43,975 nucleotides of DNA from CAYHWW01 sp964360145. Lineage in GTDB: Bacteria; Bdellovibrionota; UBA1018; CAYHWW01. A model generated the notes under the pieces. That model did no database searches. It had not been told where the DNA came from and saw only the letters and a list, made by a program, of their open reading frames with translations. Where the stretch lies: contig CAYHWW010000012.1 in assembly GCA_964360145.1 (NCBI GenBank), positions 1 to 43,975 on the forward strand. Direction: 5' to 3'. Shown here in pieces: positions 25,715-34,255 of this stretch (its first letter is position 1; every line of letters starts with the position of its first letter). The position numbers and the translations under genes were made by a program.

Positions 25715-26458
25715 ATGAACAAAAACAACCCCATTGCCCTGGTCACAGGCAGCTCCTCGGGCATTGGTAAAGCAATAGCTATTCGCCTTGCCTTGGATGG
25801 CTTTCATATATTGCTTCATTACAATCGCAGCAAGGATGGGGCCTGCGACACGCTCTCGCGCATTCACGATCACGGCGGCAGTGCCGAACTCATCCAATTT
25901 GATGTCAGCAACTCCGCAGAAGTATCGGAACGCCTAGAAGAGCACTTCAAGCAGGCAACAGCACCGCTTGCAGCTCTCATCAATAATGCGGGCATTCATC
26001 AAGATATGCTTCTTGGGATGATGTCGGACGAAGCCTTCGACTCCGTCATGAAGACCAATGCCTATGGTGCATTTTACCTGATGCGCTTCTGCGTTCGCAA
26101 AATGTTGCGCCAACGCTCCGGCTGTATCGTTAACATTTCCTCTGTCGCAGGGCAGGCAGGCAATGCGGGCCAAGCTAATTACGCCGCAAGCAAGGCCGCA
26201 CTCATAGCAATGACCAAGTCGTTAAGCATGGAAGTTGGTTCCAGGGGTATTCGAGTTAATGCGGTCGCCCCAGGACTAATTGGGACGAGCATGATTGGCG
26301 AGATTCCTCAGCTCGACGAGGTGAAGAAACGCATTCCTCTCGGTCGATTCGGCACATGCGACGAGGTAGCGGGAGCTGTCGCATTTTTATGTTCCAAAGA
26401 TGCCACGTACATCACGGGACATACGTTGAGTGTGAATGGAGGGCTGCTGCCCACATGA
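25715..26458 (+). CDS. 3-oxoacyl-ACP reductase (FabG-like ketoreductase)
   Basis: 247-residue short-chain dehydrogenase. The NADP(H) loop TGSSSGIG is at 11-18, NNAG at 90-93, and the catalytic residues are S143, Y156 and K160. In the pigment pathway it reduces each beta-keto intermediate to the 3-hydroxyacyl-ACP (ApeQ role). It is the first gene of the long rightward operon; the 60-base spacer to the leftward PlsC-like gene must hold both promoters. It ends with an ATGA overlap into the next gene. Confidence 0.93.
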   Translation: MNKNNPIALVTGSSSGIGKAIAIRLALDGFHILLHYNRSKDGACDTLSRIHDHGGSAELIQFDVSNSAEVSERLEEHFKQATAPLAALINNAGIHQDMLLGMMSDEAFDSVMKTNAYGAFYLMRFCVRKMLRQRSGCIVNISSVAGQAGNAGQANYAASKAALIAMTKSLSMEVGSRGIRVNAVAPGLIGTSMIGEIPQLDEVKKRIPLGRFGTCDEVAGAVAFLCSKDATYITGHTLSVNGGLLPT

Positions 26459-27969
26459 AGAATGCCGACGTGCTCATTATCGGCTCAGGCATATCTTCAC
26501 TTACGTGCGCTGCTCTACTTTCTAAAAAAGGGAAGTCGGTAATTGTTCTTGAGCAGCACTCAAAATCTGGCGGCTATCTCCATTGCTTTAGTCGCTTTGG
26601 AGAGCGTTTTGATACTGGCGCCCATTACGTTGGTGCGATGGATCCAGGGCAGCCATTTCATACATTGCTTAGCTATCTGGGGGTTCTAGATGACAGTCTA
26701 TTCACCCCCCTCGATCCGACGGGCTTTGATGAGTTTCACTATCCTGACTTCAATCTGAAGTTTCCAAAAGGTTACGATGCTCTGATTCAGATGCTCTGTC
26801 AGGAGTTCCCTCGGGAAAAGTCTGCTATCCTGAAATATTTCGATCTTGTGCAGCGGGCAGTGAAGCATTTTCCTACCTATGAGTTTAGCGATGTAGCGGA
26901 TACGCCGACCTGGGCTTTGGACACGCCACTCTCTGCTGTGGTGACCGAACTCACGTCTGATCGTCGTCTCCAGTGCGCTTTATACGCTTACTGCGCGCTC
27001 CACGGCGTTGCGCCAACAGACATCGGCTTTGGGTTTCATGCCATCGTTACTGACTCGCTCATCAGAGGCCCTTATGGCTTAGCCTCTGGCGGCGATGCAT
27101 TAGCGCAACGGTTCGTACAAAAAATCGAAGAATGCGGCGGTGTCGTTCACACCCGCAAGAAGGTAACTCGCCTCGAAATCAAGGACCGTAATGTTATTAT
27201 GGCCGTCACCGAGAGCGGCGAGTGTTTCTCTGGAGACTGGGTTATCTCAGGCATTCACCCCAAGGCCACGTTGCGTTTGCTGTCTGACAGCAGCGCCATG
27301 ACGCCAGCTTTCCAAGAGCGAGTGTCGTCTCTTCAAGAAAGCGTGGGCCTCCTTGGCATATACGCCACCTGTCCTGTGGATGAATCGCCATTCAACCCAC
27401 TCCGCAATTATTATTTTTTCTCGTCAGACGACCCCATGGGTTTTCTTCAATGGGATAAACCGACAAGCTCCACTACGGCAGCATTTGTAACCTCTGCGAT
27501 GCGAAGCCCTAAATCCACATCTAAGTCTGGCATGCACCCCATCAACATTCATTCAGCATGCCCCATTTCATGGTGTGAGCCTTGGCTAGATTCTAAATTT
27601 GGTGAACGGCCTGAGCGATACGTAGACCTTAAAGCTACGGCGTCAGACCAGACACTGGGCTTGATTGAAGGCTACTTCCCTGGTTTCCGCTCAGCGATCA
27701 AGAACGTTGCGGTTTCCACGCCGCTAACTAACCTGCATTTCAATGGCAGCGAGGAGGGCTCGGCTTATGGGATTTACCATTCCATCGCAAATACCGGCAT
27801 CCGCGCGCTGGGCCCTCGCACAAAAGTCCTGAATCTCTTGTTAACTGGGCAGAGCAGCCTGTTCCCGGGCCTATTAGGTGCGGCCACATCAGGATTGCGC
27901 ACAGCTGGGCAAATCATAGGCATCAAACCCATACTCAATGAACTGAGATCTCTAAGAGGTAGATTATGA
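26455..27969 (+). CDS. CrtI/carotenoid-isomerase-like FAD oxidoreductase
   Basis: 504 residues. The N-terminal Rossmann motif is VLIIGSGISSLTCAALLSKKG (from residue 6), followed by VLEQHSKSGGYLHCF as in phytoene desaturases, CrtISO and retinol saturases. The C-terminal TGQSSLFPGLLGAATSG is the second FAD contact. Acting on polyenes is the family norm, so it may isomerise, desaturate or saturate double bonds in the polyene. Similar genes occur in flexirubin-type clusters. The ATG at 26455 overlaps the ketoreductase stop; a longer open frame upstream lacks family sequence. Confidence 0.88.
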   Translation: MKNADVLIIGSGISSLTCAALLSKKGKSVIVLEQHSKSGGYLHCFSRFGERFDTGAHYVGAMDPGQPFHTLLSYLGVLDDSLFTPLDPTGFDEFHYPDFNLKFPKGYDALIQMLCQEFPREKSAILKYFDLVQRAVKHFPTYEFSDVADTPTWALDTPLSAVVTELTSDRRLQCALYAYCALHGVAPTDIGFGFHAIVTDSLIRGPYGLASGGDALAQRFVQKIEECGGVVHTRKKVTRLEIKDRNVIMAVTESGECFSGDWVISGIHPKATLRLLSDSSAMTPAFQERVSSLQESVGLLGIYATCPVDESPFNPLRNYYFFSSDDPMGFLQWDKPTSSTTAAFVTSAMRSPKSTSKSGMHPINIHSACPISWCEPWLDSKFGERPERYVDLKATASDQTLGLIEGYFPGFRSAIKNVAVSTPLTNLHFNGSEEGSAYGIYHSIANTGIRALGPRTKVLNLLLTGQSSLFPGLLGAATSGLRTAGQIIGIKPILNELRSLRGRL

Positions 27970-29204
27970 AGGTATACATCACAGGAATGGGAGCAGTGTG
28001 TTCCTTGGGCCTGAACGTCGATGAGATGTTCAAGGGTCTGCTTGAGGGCAAGACTGGAGTGAAAGCAATGCCTGATTGGCGCCAATACAATGGCCTCAAT
28101 ACATACGTTGCCGCTCCTGTTCCAGACTATGATGCAATGAAAATTCCTCGGCAGGCGCGCCGCTCAATGTCTCGTATGTCAGAGATGGCAGTGCTCGCTA
28201 CGCTGCAGGCACTACAACAAGCAGATTTGCCTCCGGGGGAGCCATTAAATTCCCCTCGCGTACTCATGATCATGGGCTCCACTTCGGGCAGTCCTGCCAC
28301 CTTGGAAACCTATTTCAAAAAGCTCTTTGAGAAAAAAGGTCCTGAAGGCCAGTTCTCTACCACCTTCTTCAAGGTAATGAACCACTCGGTGCCGGCAAAC
28401 GTAGCAACCGCACTCGGATTTAATGGCTCCCTTATATCCCCCTCTTGCGCTTGCGCCACCTCGGCCCAGGCAATGATTATGGGCTGGGAACTCATTCGGG
28501 CAGGCCTCTACGACGTAGTTATCGCCGGAGGAGCAGACGAACTGCACTACATCAGTTCTGCTGTTTTTGATGTAGTTCAAGCGGCATCACGCAAATACAA
28601 CGACTCACCGGACCTCACTCCTCGCCCGTTTGATAAAGCACGGGACGGCCTGGTTGTTTCAGAGGGCGCTGGCATCGTGGTGATGGAGAGCGACCGACAT
28701 GCTCAAGCCCGTGGTGCTCGGCCTCTCGCGGAATTTCTCGGAGGTGCTTATCTCTGCGATGGCTCTCATATGAGCCAGTCCAGCGAAGCCGCAATGACTA
28801 AAGTCATTAACCTAGCCTTAGATCGAGTAAATCTGCACAAAGACAGCATCGATTACGTTAACGCCCACGCTACAGGAACACTGCAGGGTGACCCTGAGGA
28901 AGCTCAGGCTATCGCCAACGTATTCAAAGACCGGGTGCCAGTGAGCAGCTTGAAGGCCCACTTGGGTCATTCACTAGCAGCCTGCGGCGCCCTTGAAGTC
29001 ATTGCCAGCGTGAAGATGATGCAGAATGAAGTGCTCATCCCCACGCGTAATCTGCTGGAGATAGATCCCAGCTGCGCCGGGGCACAGCACCTGCGAGAAC
29101 TTCGCTCGGCACAGCCCCACAAGATTTTAAGCAACAATTTTGCATTTGGTGGAATGAATACTAGTCTGGTAATTTCTAAAACCATGGAGGGAGCAGCTCA
29201 ATGA
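27966..29204 (+). CDS. Beta-ketoacyl-ACP synthase II-like ketosynthase
   Basis: 412 residues, full-length FabF-type enzyme with intact triad C163 (SCACATSAQ), H301 (VNAHATGT) and H335 (KAHLGHSLAACG). It probably corresponds to the second ketosynthase of aryl polyene systems (ApeR-like), catalysing initiation with the aromatic starter or early elongation. ATGA overlap with the preceding gene and with the following ACP gene places it firmly in the operon. Confidence 0.94.
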   Translation: MKVYITGMGAVCSLGLNVDEMFKGLLEGKTGVKAMPDWRQYNGLNTYVAAPVPDYDAMKIPRQARRSMSRMSEMAVLATLQALQQADLPPGEPLNSPRVLMIMGSTSGSPATLETYFKKLFEKKGPEGQFSTTFFKVMNHSVPANVATALGFNGSLISPSCACATSAQAMIMGWELIRAGLYDVVIAGGADELHYISSAVFDVVQAASRKYNDSPDLTPRPFDKARDGLVVSEGAGIVVMESDRHAQARGARPLAEFLGGAYLCDGSHMSQSSEAAMTKVINLALDRVNLHKDSIDYVNAHATGTLQGDPEEAQAIANVFKDRVPVSSLKAHLGHSLAACGALEVIASVKMMQNEVLIPTRNLLEIDPSCAGAQHLRELRSAQPHKILSNNFAFGGMNTSLVISKTMEGAAQ

Positions 29205-29491
29205 AACATGAAGAGATCGTCAGGCGCGTGAATGAGCTCATGCAAACAGGGTTCGAAATCCCACCAGAGAAGCTTAAGCCTAGCACACACCTCTTTGATG
29301 AGCTTGGGCTTGATAGCCTGGACGCAGTAGACATGCTTGTTCACCTCGAAGTCGGATTCGGCATCAAGGTTGAAGGTGAACGACTTGTCAAAGTCCGCAC
29401 CCTTCAAGATGTTTATTCCCTCGTAGCAGAAGTGGCGGGGAAGACCCCATCACGCCGCCGTCATGCTGAAGCTAGCCAGGACTCGAACTGA
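29201..29491 (+). CDS. Acyl carrier protein
   Basis: 96 residues. The phosphopantetheine serine is S39 in ELGLDSLDAVDML. The last 20 residues (GKTPSRRRHAEASQDSN) form a charged tail beyond the usual fold, and their codons overlap the end of the oppositely oriented dehydratase gene by 42 bases. Second ACP of the cluster; it may be dedicated to the starter or to this ketosynthase. Confidence 0.93.
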   Translation: MKHEEIVRRVNELMQTGFEIPPEKLKPSTHLFDELGLDSLDAVDMLVHLEVGFGIKVEGERLVKVRTLQDVYSLVAEVAGKTPSRRRHAEASQDSN

Positions 29492-29809
29492 AGGCTCTTG
29501 ACCGGGCTCAATAAGCTCTACGGTCCAGTCACCAGGGGAAACCTGATGCGCGCGGATATCAACCATCATCCCAGGATAAATGGGCCTCATAAACTTAGCA
29601 GACTTCAACGCAGTCAGTTTGCCACCGATGGCTTCCAATATGGCATCGATCATGGCCACTCCGGGCAATACGGGGTTTCCGGGAAAGTGACCGTCGAAAT
29701 ACGGCAAGGCACTCTGCACATCCCACACTGCTGTTACACAATGAGCGCCCTCATGCTGGGAGCAGTTCAAGGGCTGTCGCTTCAGTTGAAACACGCTGCC
29801 ATCGATCAT
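29450..29809 (-). CDS. 3-hydroxyacyl-ACP dehydratase, hotdog fold, in reverse orientation
   Basis: 119 residues. The motif YFDGHFPGNPVLPGV (catalytic H41) is the FabZ/FabA active-site signature, so this enzyme should dehydrate 3-hydroxyacyl-ACP to form each polyene double bond (ApeI role). Unusually, it lies on the strand opposite to all flanking genes: tail-to-tail with the ACP gene (42-base overlap) and head-to-head with the next ketosynthase (14 bases between starts). It must have its own promoter inside the ketosynthase gene. Confidence 0.9.
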   Translation of the reverse strand: MIDGSVFQLKRQPLNCSQHEGAHCVTAVWDVQSALPYFDGHFPGNPVLPGVAMIDAILEAIGGKLTALKSAKFMRPIYPGMMVDIRAHQVSPGDWTVELIEPGQEPSVRVLASFSMTAA

Positions 29810-29823
29810 GGGCTATCTTTACC

Positions 29824-30975
29824 ATGAGACAAAGTTGGATTCGAGGTTATGGGTGCGTTTCAGCTGCCGGACGGGACGTATCCAGCTTGTGGGATGCACT
29901 CCAACAAGGCACAGACTGTTCACGCCCCATAGAGGCGGGTCTATTTCCTGATGTAGGAAGAGTGCCACCTCCGGTACGCGCCTATTTTACCGAAGCAACC
30001 ATTGATGCTGCGAGTCATAAAGACAGCAGCCAGCTTGAGGTGCTGATCCGCAATCTCGTGCAGGCGTGGGAACAGATCGGCTCACCTGGTGATCTTCCCC
30101 GGCTTGGAGTCATACTTGCCAGCACCAAGGGGTGCTTAGATGACTTTATATGGACAGCAAATGAAGTTGTAGCACGCACTAGTCCTGATCCACTCACTCC
30201 CGTACTCGATGGCTTTTTATCGCGTACTAAAATCAGACCGGCTTTAAAAACCGTCGTTAGCAATGCCTGTGCCTCTTCACTTTCTGCTCTATGGCTTGCA
30301 CAGAAGTGGATATCTAGCGAGAACGTTGACCACGTGCTTGTTATTGCCGCTGATCGCGTGGCACCTTTTGTTGCTTATGGTTTTCATTCTTTGCAGGCAT
30401 TAACGCTTAATAAGTTAACGTCGTTCGATGCTCGCCGCGCAGGACTCCTCTTAGGAGAGGCATCCGCAGCAATTCTCCTATCGAAGGATCAAGGATCATT
30501 CTTATTGGATGGTGTGGGCATCGATGCCGAGGGTGTGGCAGCCACCCGTCCTTCAAATTCGGGAGAGAGCCTCAAGCAATCATACGCATCATATGCGCAG
30601 ACCACTGGCGCCGCACCAGATCTCATTATTGCTCACGGCACTGCCACAGTGATCAATGATGCGGCAGAGGATCGAGCATTCAGTACACTCTTTGGCCGTG
30701 GGCCTGCCATCACCGCAACAAAAGGCACCATTGGACATACGTTGGGAGCAAGCGGGGCCATAGACAGCATCGTAGCCTGCGAGATTCTGAGGCATCAGAA
30801 GGCTTTCGCTATTCCTAATACCGAGGTCATTGATCCTCGGTTTGAATGCCGCTATCTCACGAAAGACTCCCTCGAAGTGCATGGGCCAAAGAAAATTAAT
30901 CGGGTTTTGGTAAGCTCCCTTGGCTTCGGGGGTGTCCATGCCACCGCCGTCATCAGCAATGGGAAGTTATGTTGA
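29824..30975 (+). CDS. Beta-ketoacyl synthase, third ketosynthase of the cluster
   Basis: 383 residues. Triad C149 (VSNACASSL), H271 (IAHGTATV) and H305 (KGTIGHTLGASG) is complete, and SSLGFGGVHAT closes the fold. It is shorter and more divergent than the FabF-like gene at 27966. It may act at another stage, such as condensing the aromatic starter. Because a reversed gene precedes it with 14 bases between starts, transcription either reads through from the fabG-like promoter or begins anew here. Overlaps the next gene by 7 bases. Confidence 0.92.
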   Translation: MRQSWIRGYGCVSAAGRDVSSLWDALQQGTDCSRPIEAGLFPDVGRVPPPVRAYFTEATIDAASHKDSSQLEVLIRNLVQAWEQIGSPGDLPRLGVILASTKGCLDDFIWTANEVVARTSPDPLTPVLDGFLSRTKIRPALKTVVSNACASSLSALWLAQKWISSENVDHVLVIAADRVAPFVAYGFHSLQALTLNKLTSFDARRAGLLLGEASAAILLSKDQGSFLLDGVGIDAEGVAATRPSNSGESLKQSYASYAQTTGAAPDLIIAHGTATVINDAAEDRAFSTLFGRGPAITATKGTIGHTLGASGAIDSIVACEILRHQKAFAIPNTEVIDPRFECRYLTKDSLEVHGPKKINRVLVSSLGFGGVHATAVISNGKLC

Positions 30976-31472
30976 TGGGAATACAAATCCGAAATCACGT
31001 CATTTCCATCACACACCCGACGAAAACAACGCCCGAGTGGAGTGACCATGTAGAGCGGTGGTATCAATTAGATGCGGCTGCATTCGCTGTAGCTGAGTCA
31101 TATTGGCGGCTAAAGGATCAGTTCACGCGGATGCCCGATCTGATCATTATGGGAAGCTTTGGCGCCTCCAACCTCACAGACTACCATTTTGCCCAAAGCG
31201 TCTTGAGTGGTACCCCCAGTGCGCAAAAGTTTGTCCACAGCCTTCCAAATGTGCGCTCCTCCTCGCTTTGCCAGGTAATGAGATGGCATGGGCCACTTCT
31301 ATGCATTCAGCAGGACCCAAACAGCTTTGAGACAGCCGTTTCAGAAGCCCGACGCCTCATTAAGGCCGGCGGCCCCGGAAATGTTTGGTGCATCGGAGTG
31401 ACACACTCGGAAGTTTATGAAAAACATCAGGTACTCTGGACAGAGGTCACAGAAGATGGGGGGAAGGAGTGA
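30969..31472 (+). CDS. Half-length ketosynthase-like protein without catalytic residues
   Basis: 167 residues, no clear name. By eye it aligns with the chain-length-factor-like protein at 15663: PDLIIMGSFGA with RLGLILASSHG, QKFVHSLPNVRSSS with PLLFQNSLHNSTTG, and GPLLCIQQDPNSFETA (108-123) with GPAITVSNLYFSGESA. The active-site Cys position is Pro117. It therefore looks like a degenerate fragment of the thiolase fold, perhaps a structural partner of the ketosynthase encoded just upstream. The alignment is manual and the pairing is inference. Confidence 0.65.
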   Translation: MLMGIQIRNHVISITHPTKTTPEWSDHVERWYQLDAAAFAVAESYWRLKDQFTRMPDLIIMGSFGASNLTDYHFAQSVLSGTPSAQKFVHSLPNVRSSSLCQVMRWHGPLLCIQQDPNSFETAVSEARRLIKAGGPGNVWCIGVTHSEVYEKHQVLWTEVTEDGGKE

Positions 31473-33058
31473 CTAAGGCGCTAGTGCTAGATGATCTTCC
31501 ACTAAGGTTGGAAGAGGCGGCTAACTTTATTTTTCAGCGCCAACCGAACACTTCTATCGAAGTTGCTGAGAGCGCCTTGGATCGAGTGCGCAAAACTCAT
31601 AGCCGCCTCTATGAACTCATGGAGAAGAAACTTCCAATCTACGGCGTCACCACGGGTTTTGGCGATAGCTGTTTTCGCGTAGTATCCCCCAGCCAATCTG
31701 AAGCACTACAAAAGAACCTCATATCCTATCTTTTATGTGGCACTGGGCCCGTCCTTTCAGAAGATGCCGCCCGAGCTACATTTCTTTTCCGCTTGAAGTC
31801 TTTGTCGCGTGGATTCTCTGGAGTGAGTGTTGAACTCCTCAATCAGATGAAGCTCTTTCTAGAGCGAGATTGGATTCCAGTCATCCCTAGGGAAGGCTCT
31901 CTCGGCGCCAGCGGAGATCTAATCCCCCTTGCGTATATTGCCCAGGCACTGCAAGGCGAAGGGAAGCTTTACGACAAGAATGGTGGCACTCGTGCCACGG
32001 CAGAAACCCTAAAAGCAGCTGGAGTCGCGCCCTACACGCTGAAGCCCAAAGAGGGTCTAGCCTTAGTGAATGGCACCTCTGCTATGGCAGGACTTGCACT
32101 CACAAACATCAATAATGCCCGATACCTTTTGGACCTTTCCGCTCTATCCACGTCATGGCTTGTGCTTGCCCTCAAAGGGCGCACAGAGCCCTTCAGCGAA
32201 CTCGTTAATGAACGCGCCAAGGCCCACGAAGGTCAGGCTCATATCGCGCGTCAGGTTCGGTCTCTTCTGCATGATGAGCACTACAGCTCCAAGCCCCTAT
32301 CGCAGGTGGTGGTAAATTCATCGTCTCTCGCGGAGGAAATGATCCAAGATCGCTACTCGCTCCGTTGTGCACCTCAGATATTGGGTCCGGTAGCGGAAAC
32401 CATGAGCCTGGTAGAGGGCTGGATCGAGACCGAGATTAATGGCACGTCTGACAATCCACTCATTGATGAGGACGGCAACCTAGCCATGGGCGGGAATTTC
32501 TATGGCGGTCACTTGAGCCAAGGCATGGACTATCTAAAAATAAGCCTAGCCCACATGGCTGATCTGTTAGATCGCCAGCTCATGACCTTGATCGACGACA
32601 AGACCAATCGGGGTTTGCCCGCAAACCTCGCCAATTGGCCCGGACTTCCCGAGGAAGAGCGCTTTCTGCATCATGGATTGAAGGGGCTCCATCAGGCCAC
32701 GAATGCCATCACATCTGAGATTTTAGCCCGGGCCACACCAAACGGCATCTTCTCACGCTCTTCTGAATCCCATAACCAAGACAAAGTGAGTTTGGGAATG
32801 AGCGCAGCCGTGCAGTGTTCTGAGATGATTGAACCTCTTTTTACAATTCAATCCATGTATTTAGTATGTCTAGCGCAGGCTCTTGACCTGCGTGGCATCA
32901 CCCTGAAGGGCGCCTCGTCACGCGCTATGTATCAAATGATCCGCGACACAGTCCCTTTCATTACTCACGACATAGCCCTCGGGGAATCCATTCAGACTCT
33001 CTCCGAGAAACTAAAAGACAAGGCACGTCTACAAGGAAGGGTGTTCGGCAGCTTATGA
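31469..33058 (+). CDS. Aromatic amino acid ammonia-lyase (HAL/PAL/TAL family)
   Basis: 529 residues. The self-forming MIO electrophile comes from A147-S148-G149 (GASGDLIPLAY); the catalytic tyrosine loop is Y58-GVTTGFGDS. It removes ammonia from an aromatic amino acid, giving cinnamate or 4-coumarate as polyene starter. The selectivity positions (His-Leu in Rhodobacter TAL, Phe-Leu in plant PAL, Ser-His in HAL, by manual alignment) are Y87-L88 here, so Tyr versus Phe preference is uncertain; histidine is unlikely. GTG start overlapping the previous stop (GTGA); no internal Met before residue 51. Ammonia-lyases mark flexirubin-type clusters. Confidence 0.93.
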   Translation: MTKALVLDDLPLRLEEAANFIFQRQPNTSIEVAESALDRVRKTHSRLYELMEKKLPIYGVTTGFGDSCFRVVSPSQSEALQKNLISYLLCGTGPVLSEDAARATFLFRLKSLSRGFSGVSVELLNQMKLFLERDWIPVIPREGSLGASGDLIPLAYIAQALQGEGKLYDKNGGTRATAETLKAAGVAPYTLKPKEGLALVNGTSAMAGLALTNINNARYLLDLSALSTSWLVLALKGRTEPFSELVNERAKAHEGQAHIARQVRSLLHDEHYSSKPLSQVVVNSSSLAEEMIQDRYSLRCAPQILGPVAETMSLVEGWIETEINGTSDNPLIDEDGNLAMGGNFYGGHLSQGMDYLKISLAHMADLLDRQLMTLIDDKTNRGLPANLANWPGLPEEERFLHHGLKGLHQATNAITSEILARATPNGIFSRSSESHNQDKVSLGMSAAVQCSEMIEPLFTIQSMYLVCLAQALDLRGITLKGASSRAMYQMIRDTVPFITHDIALGESIQTLSEKLKDKARLQGRVFGSL

Positions 33059-34239
33059 AACGATATGACGTTATTATCATCGGTGGTGGCCCAGGAGGCA
33101 GTACCGCTGGCACCTATCTCGCTAAAGCAGGTTATAAGGTAGCTATATTCGAGCGTGAAAACTATCCGCGCTTCCATATCGGTGAATCTCTTCTGCCTGC
33201 ATCGATGCCCATTTTTAAAGAAACAGGCTTCTACGAGACTTTGAGTTCTGGAAGGTACATCAAGAAATACGGCGCACGCTTCGTCGATTATAAGACTGAC
33301 GATGAGATTTATTTTGGATTTGAAGACGGATTCAACCCCGATATCCCCATGGCCTATGAGGTGCCACGCGCACAGTTTGACCGCGACATACTTGAGCATG
33401 CGGCTAAATGTGGCGTGGAGATCCATCAGCCGGAGCGGGTAAAGGATGTAGTGTTCACGGACGATTTTGTAAAGGTCATCACTAGTCAGGGTGAGTACGA
33501 GGCCACGTTCCTATTGGACTCCTCGGGGCGGGATGCCTTTCTAGGCAAGCGTATGAAAGCTCGCCAAATGAACCGCGACCTCAATAATGTCGCCGTATTC
33601 TCTCACTTCACTGGTGTAAAGCGAGCTGAAGGCAAACACGAAGGTGACATCATAATCGGTCTACTTCCTGACCGGGCCTGGTCGTGGCTCATCCCATTCA
33701 AGGGTGAAACGACGTCCATTGGAGTTGTCTGCTCATCCACAGTTTTTAATGCCGGGACAGACCTCTCTGAGTATCTGGATAAGAGTTTTAACTCTAGCAA
33801 CATACTGCGTAAGATGACTGAAGAATCGGAACGCAGCACGGAAGTCACAGTGATTTCAAATTATTCCCATACCACTGAGGTATTCCATGGCGACCGCTGG
33901 ATCTTGGCCGGAGATGCTGCCGTTTTCTTGGATCCTATCTTTTCATCAGGCGTCCATGTCTCCATCACCTCAGGCAAGCTAGCGGCTCAGACGCTCATGC
34001 AGGCGCTCGATAAGAAGTGCACGCTGAATGATAATGGGATGGGCGAGGCCTACCGCTCCCAAGTGCTTAAGGGTGTGAACCGCTTCCACAAGCTCATCTC
34101 GATGTTCTACGTGGGTGACTTTGTTCAGCAGATGAAGAAGACACTAACGCGCGAGAACGTACGAAAAGGATTCACATCGGCGGTGGCCGGTGACGTGTGG
34201 AATGATGAGAATTTTCTCTTCCAGAAGAATATCCTCTAG
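33055..34239 (+). CDS. Flavin-dependent halogenase-like monooxygenase
   Basis: 394 residues. The FAD-binding motif GGGPGGS (10-16) is followed by FHIGESLLPASMPIF, typical of halogenases and related enzymes. W209-S-W211-L-I213-P214 fits the WxWxIP motif used to tell flavin halogenases from ordinary monooxygenases. A second FAD motif is ILAGDAAVFLDPIFSSGVH. It could chlorinate or brominate the phenolic ring, as in xanthomonadins and chlorinated flexirubins, or hydroxylate it. The acceptor is probably ACP-bound because free-substrate binding modules are absent. ATGA overlap with the ammonia-lyase gene supports a joint role in head-group formation. Confidence 0.85.
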   Translation: MKRYDVIIIGGGPGGSTAGTYLAKAGYKVAIFERENYPRFHIGESLLPASMPIFKETGFYETLSSGRYIKKYGARFVDYKTDDEIYFGFEDGFNPDIPMAYEVPRAQFDRDILEHAAKCGVEIHQPERVKDVVFTDDFVKVITSQGEYEATFLLDSSGRDAFLGKRMKARQMNRDLNNVAVFSHFTGVKRAEGKHEGDIIIGLLPDRAWSWLIPFKGETTSIGVVCSSTVFNAGTDLSEYLDKSFNSSNILRKMTEESERSTEVTVISNYSHTTEVFHGDRWILAGDAAVFLDPIFSSGVHVSITSGKLAAQTLMQALDKKCTLNDNGMGEAYRSQVLKGVNRFHKLISMFYVGDFVQQMKKTLTRENVRKGFTSAVAGDVWNDENFLFQKNIL

Positions 34240-34255
34240 AGAATGACGTAACCGT

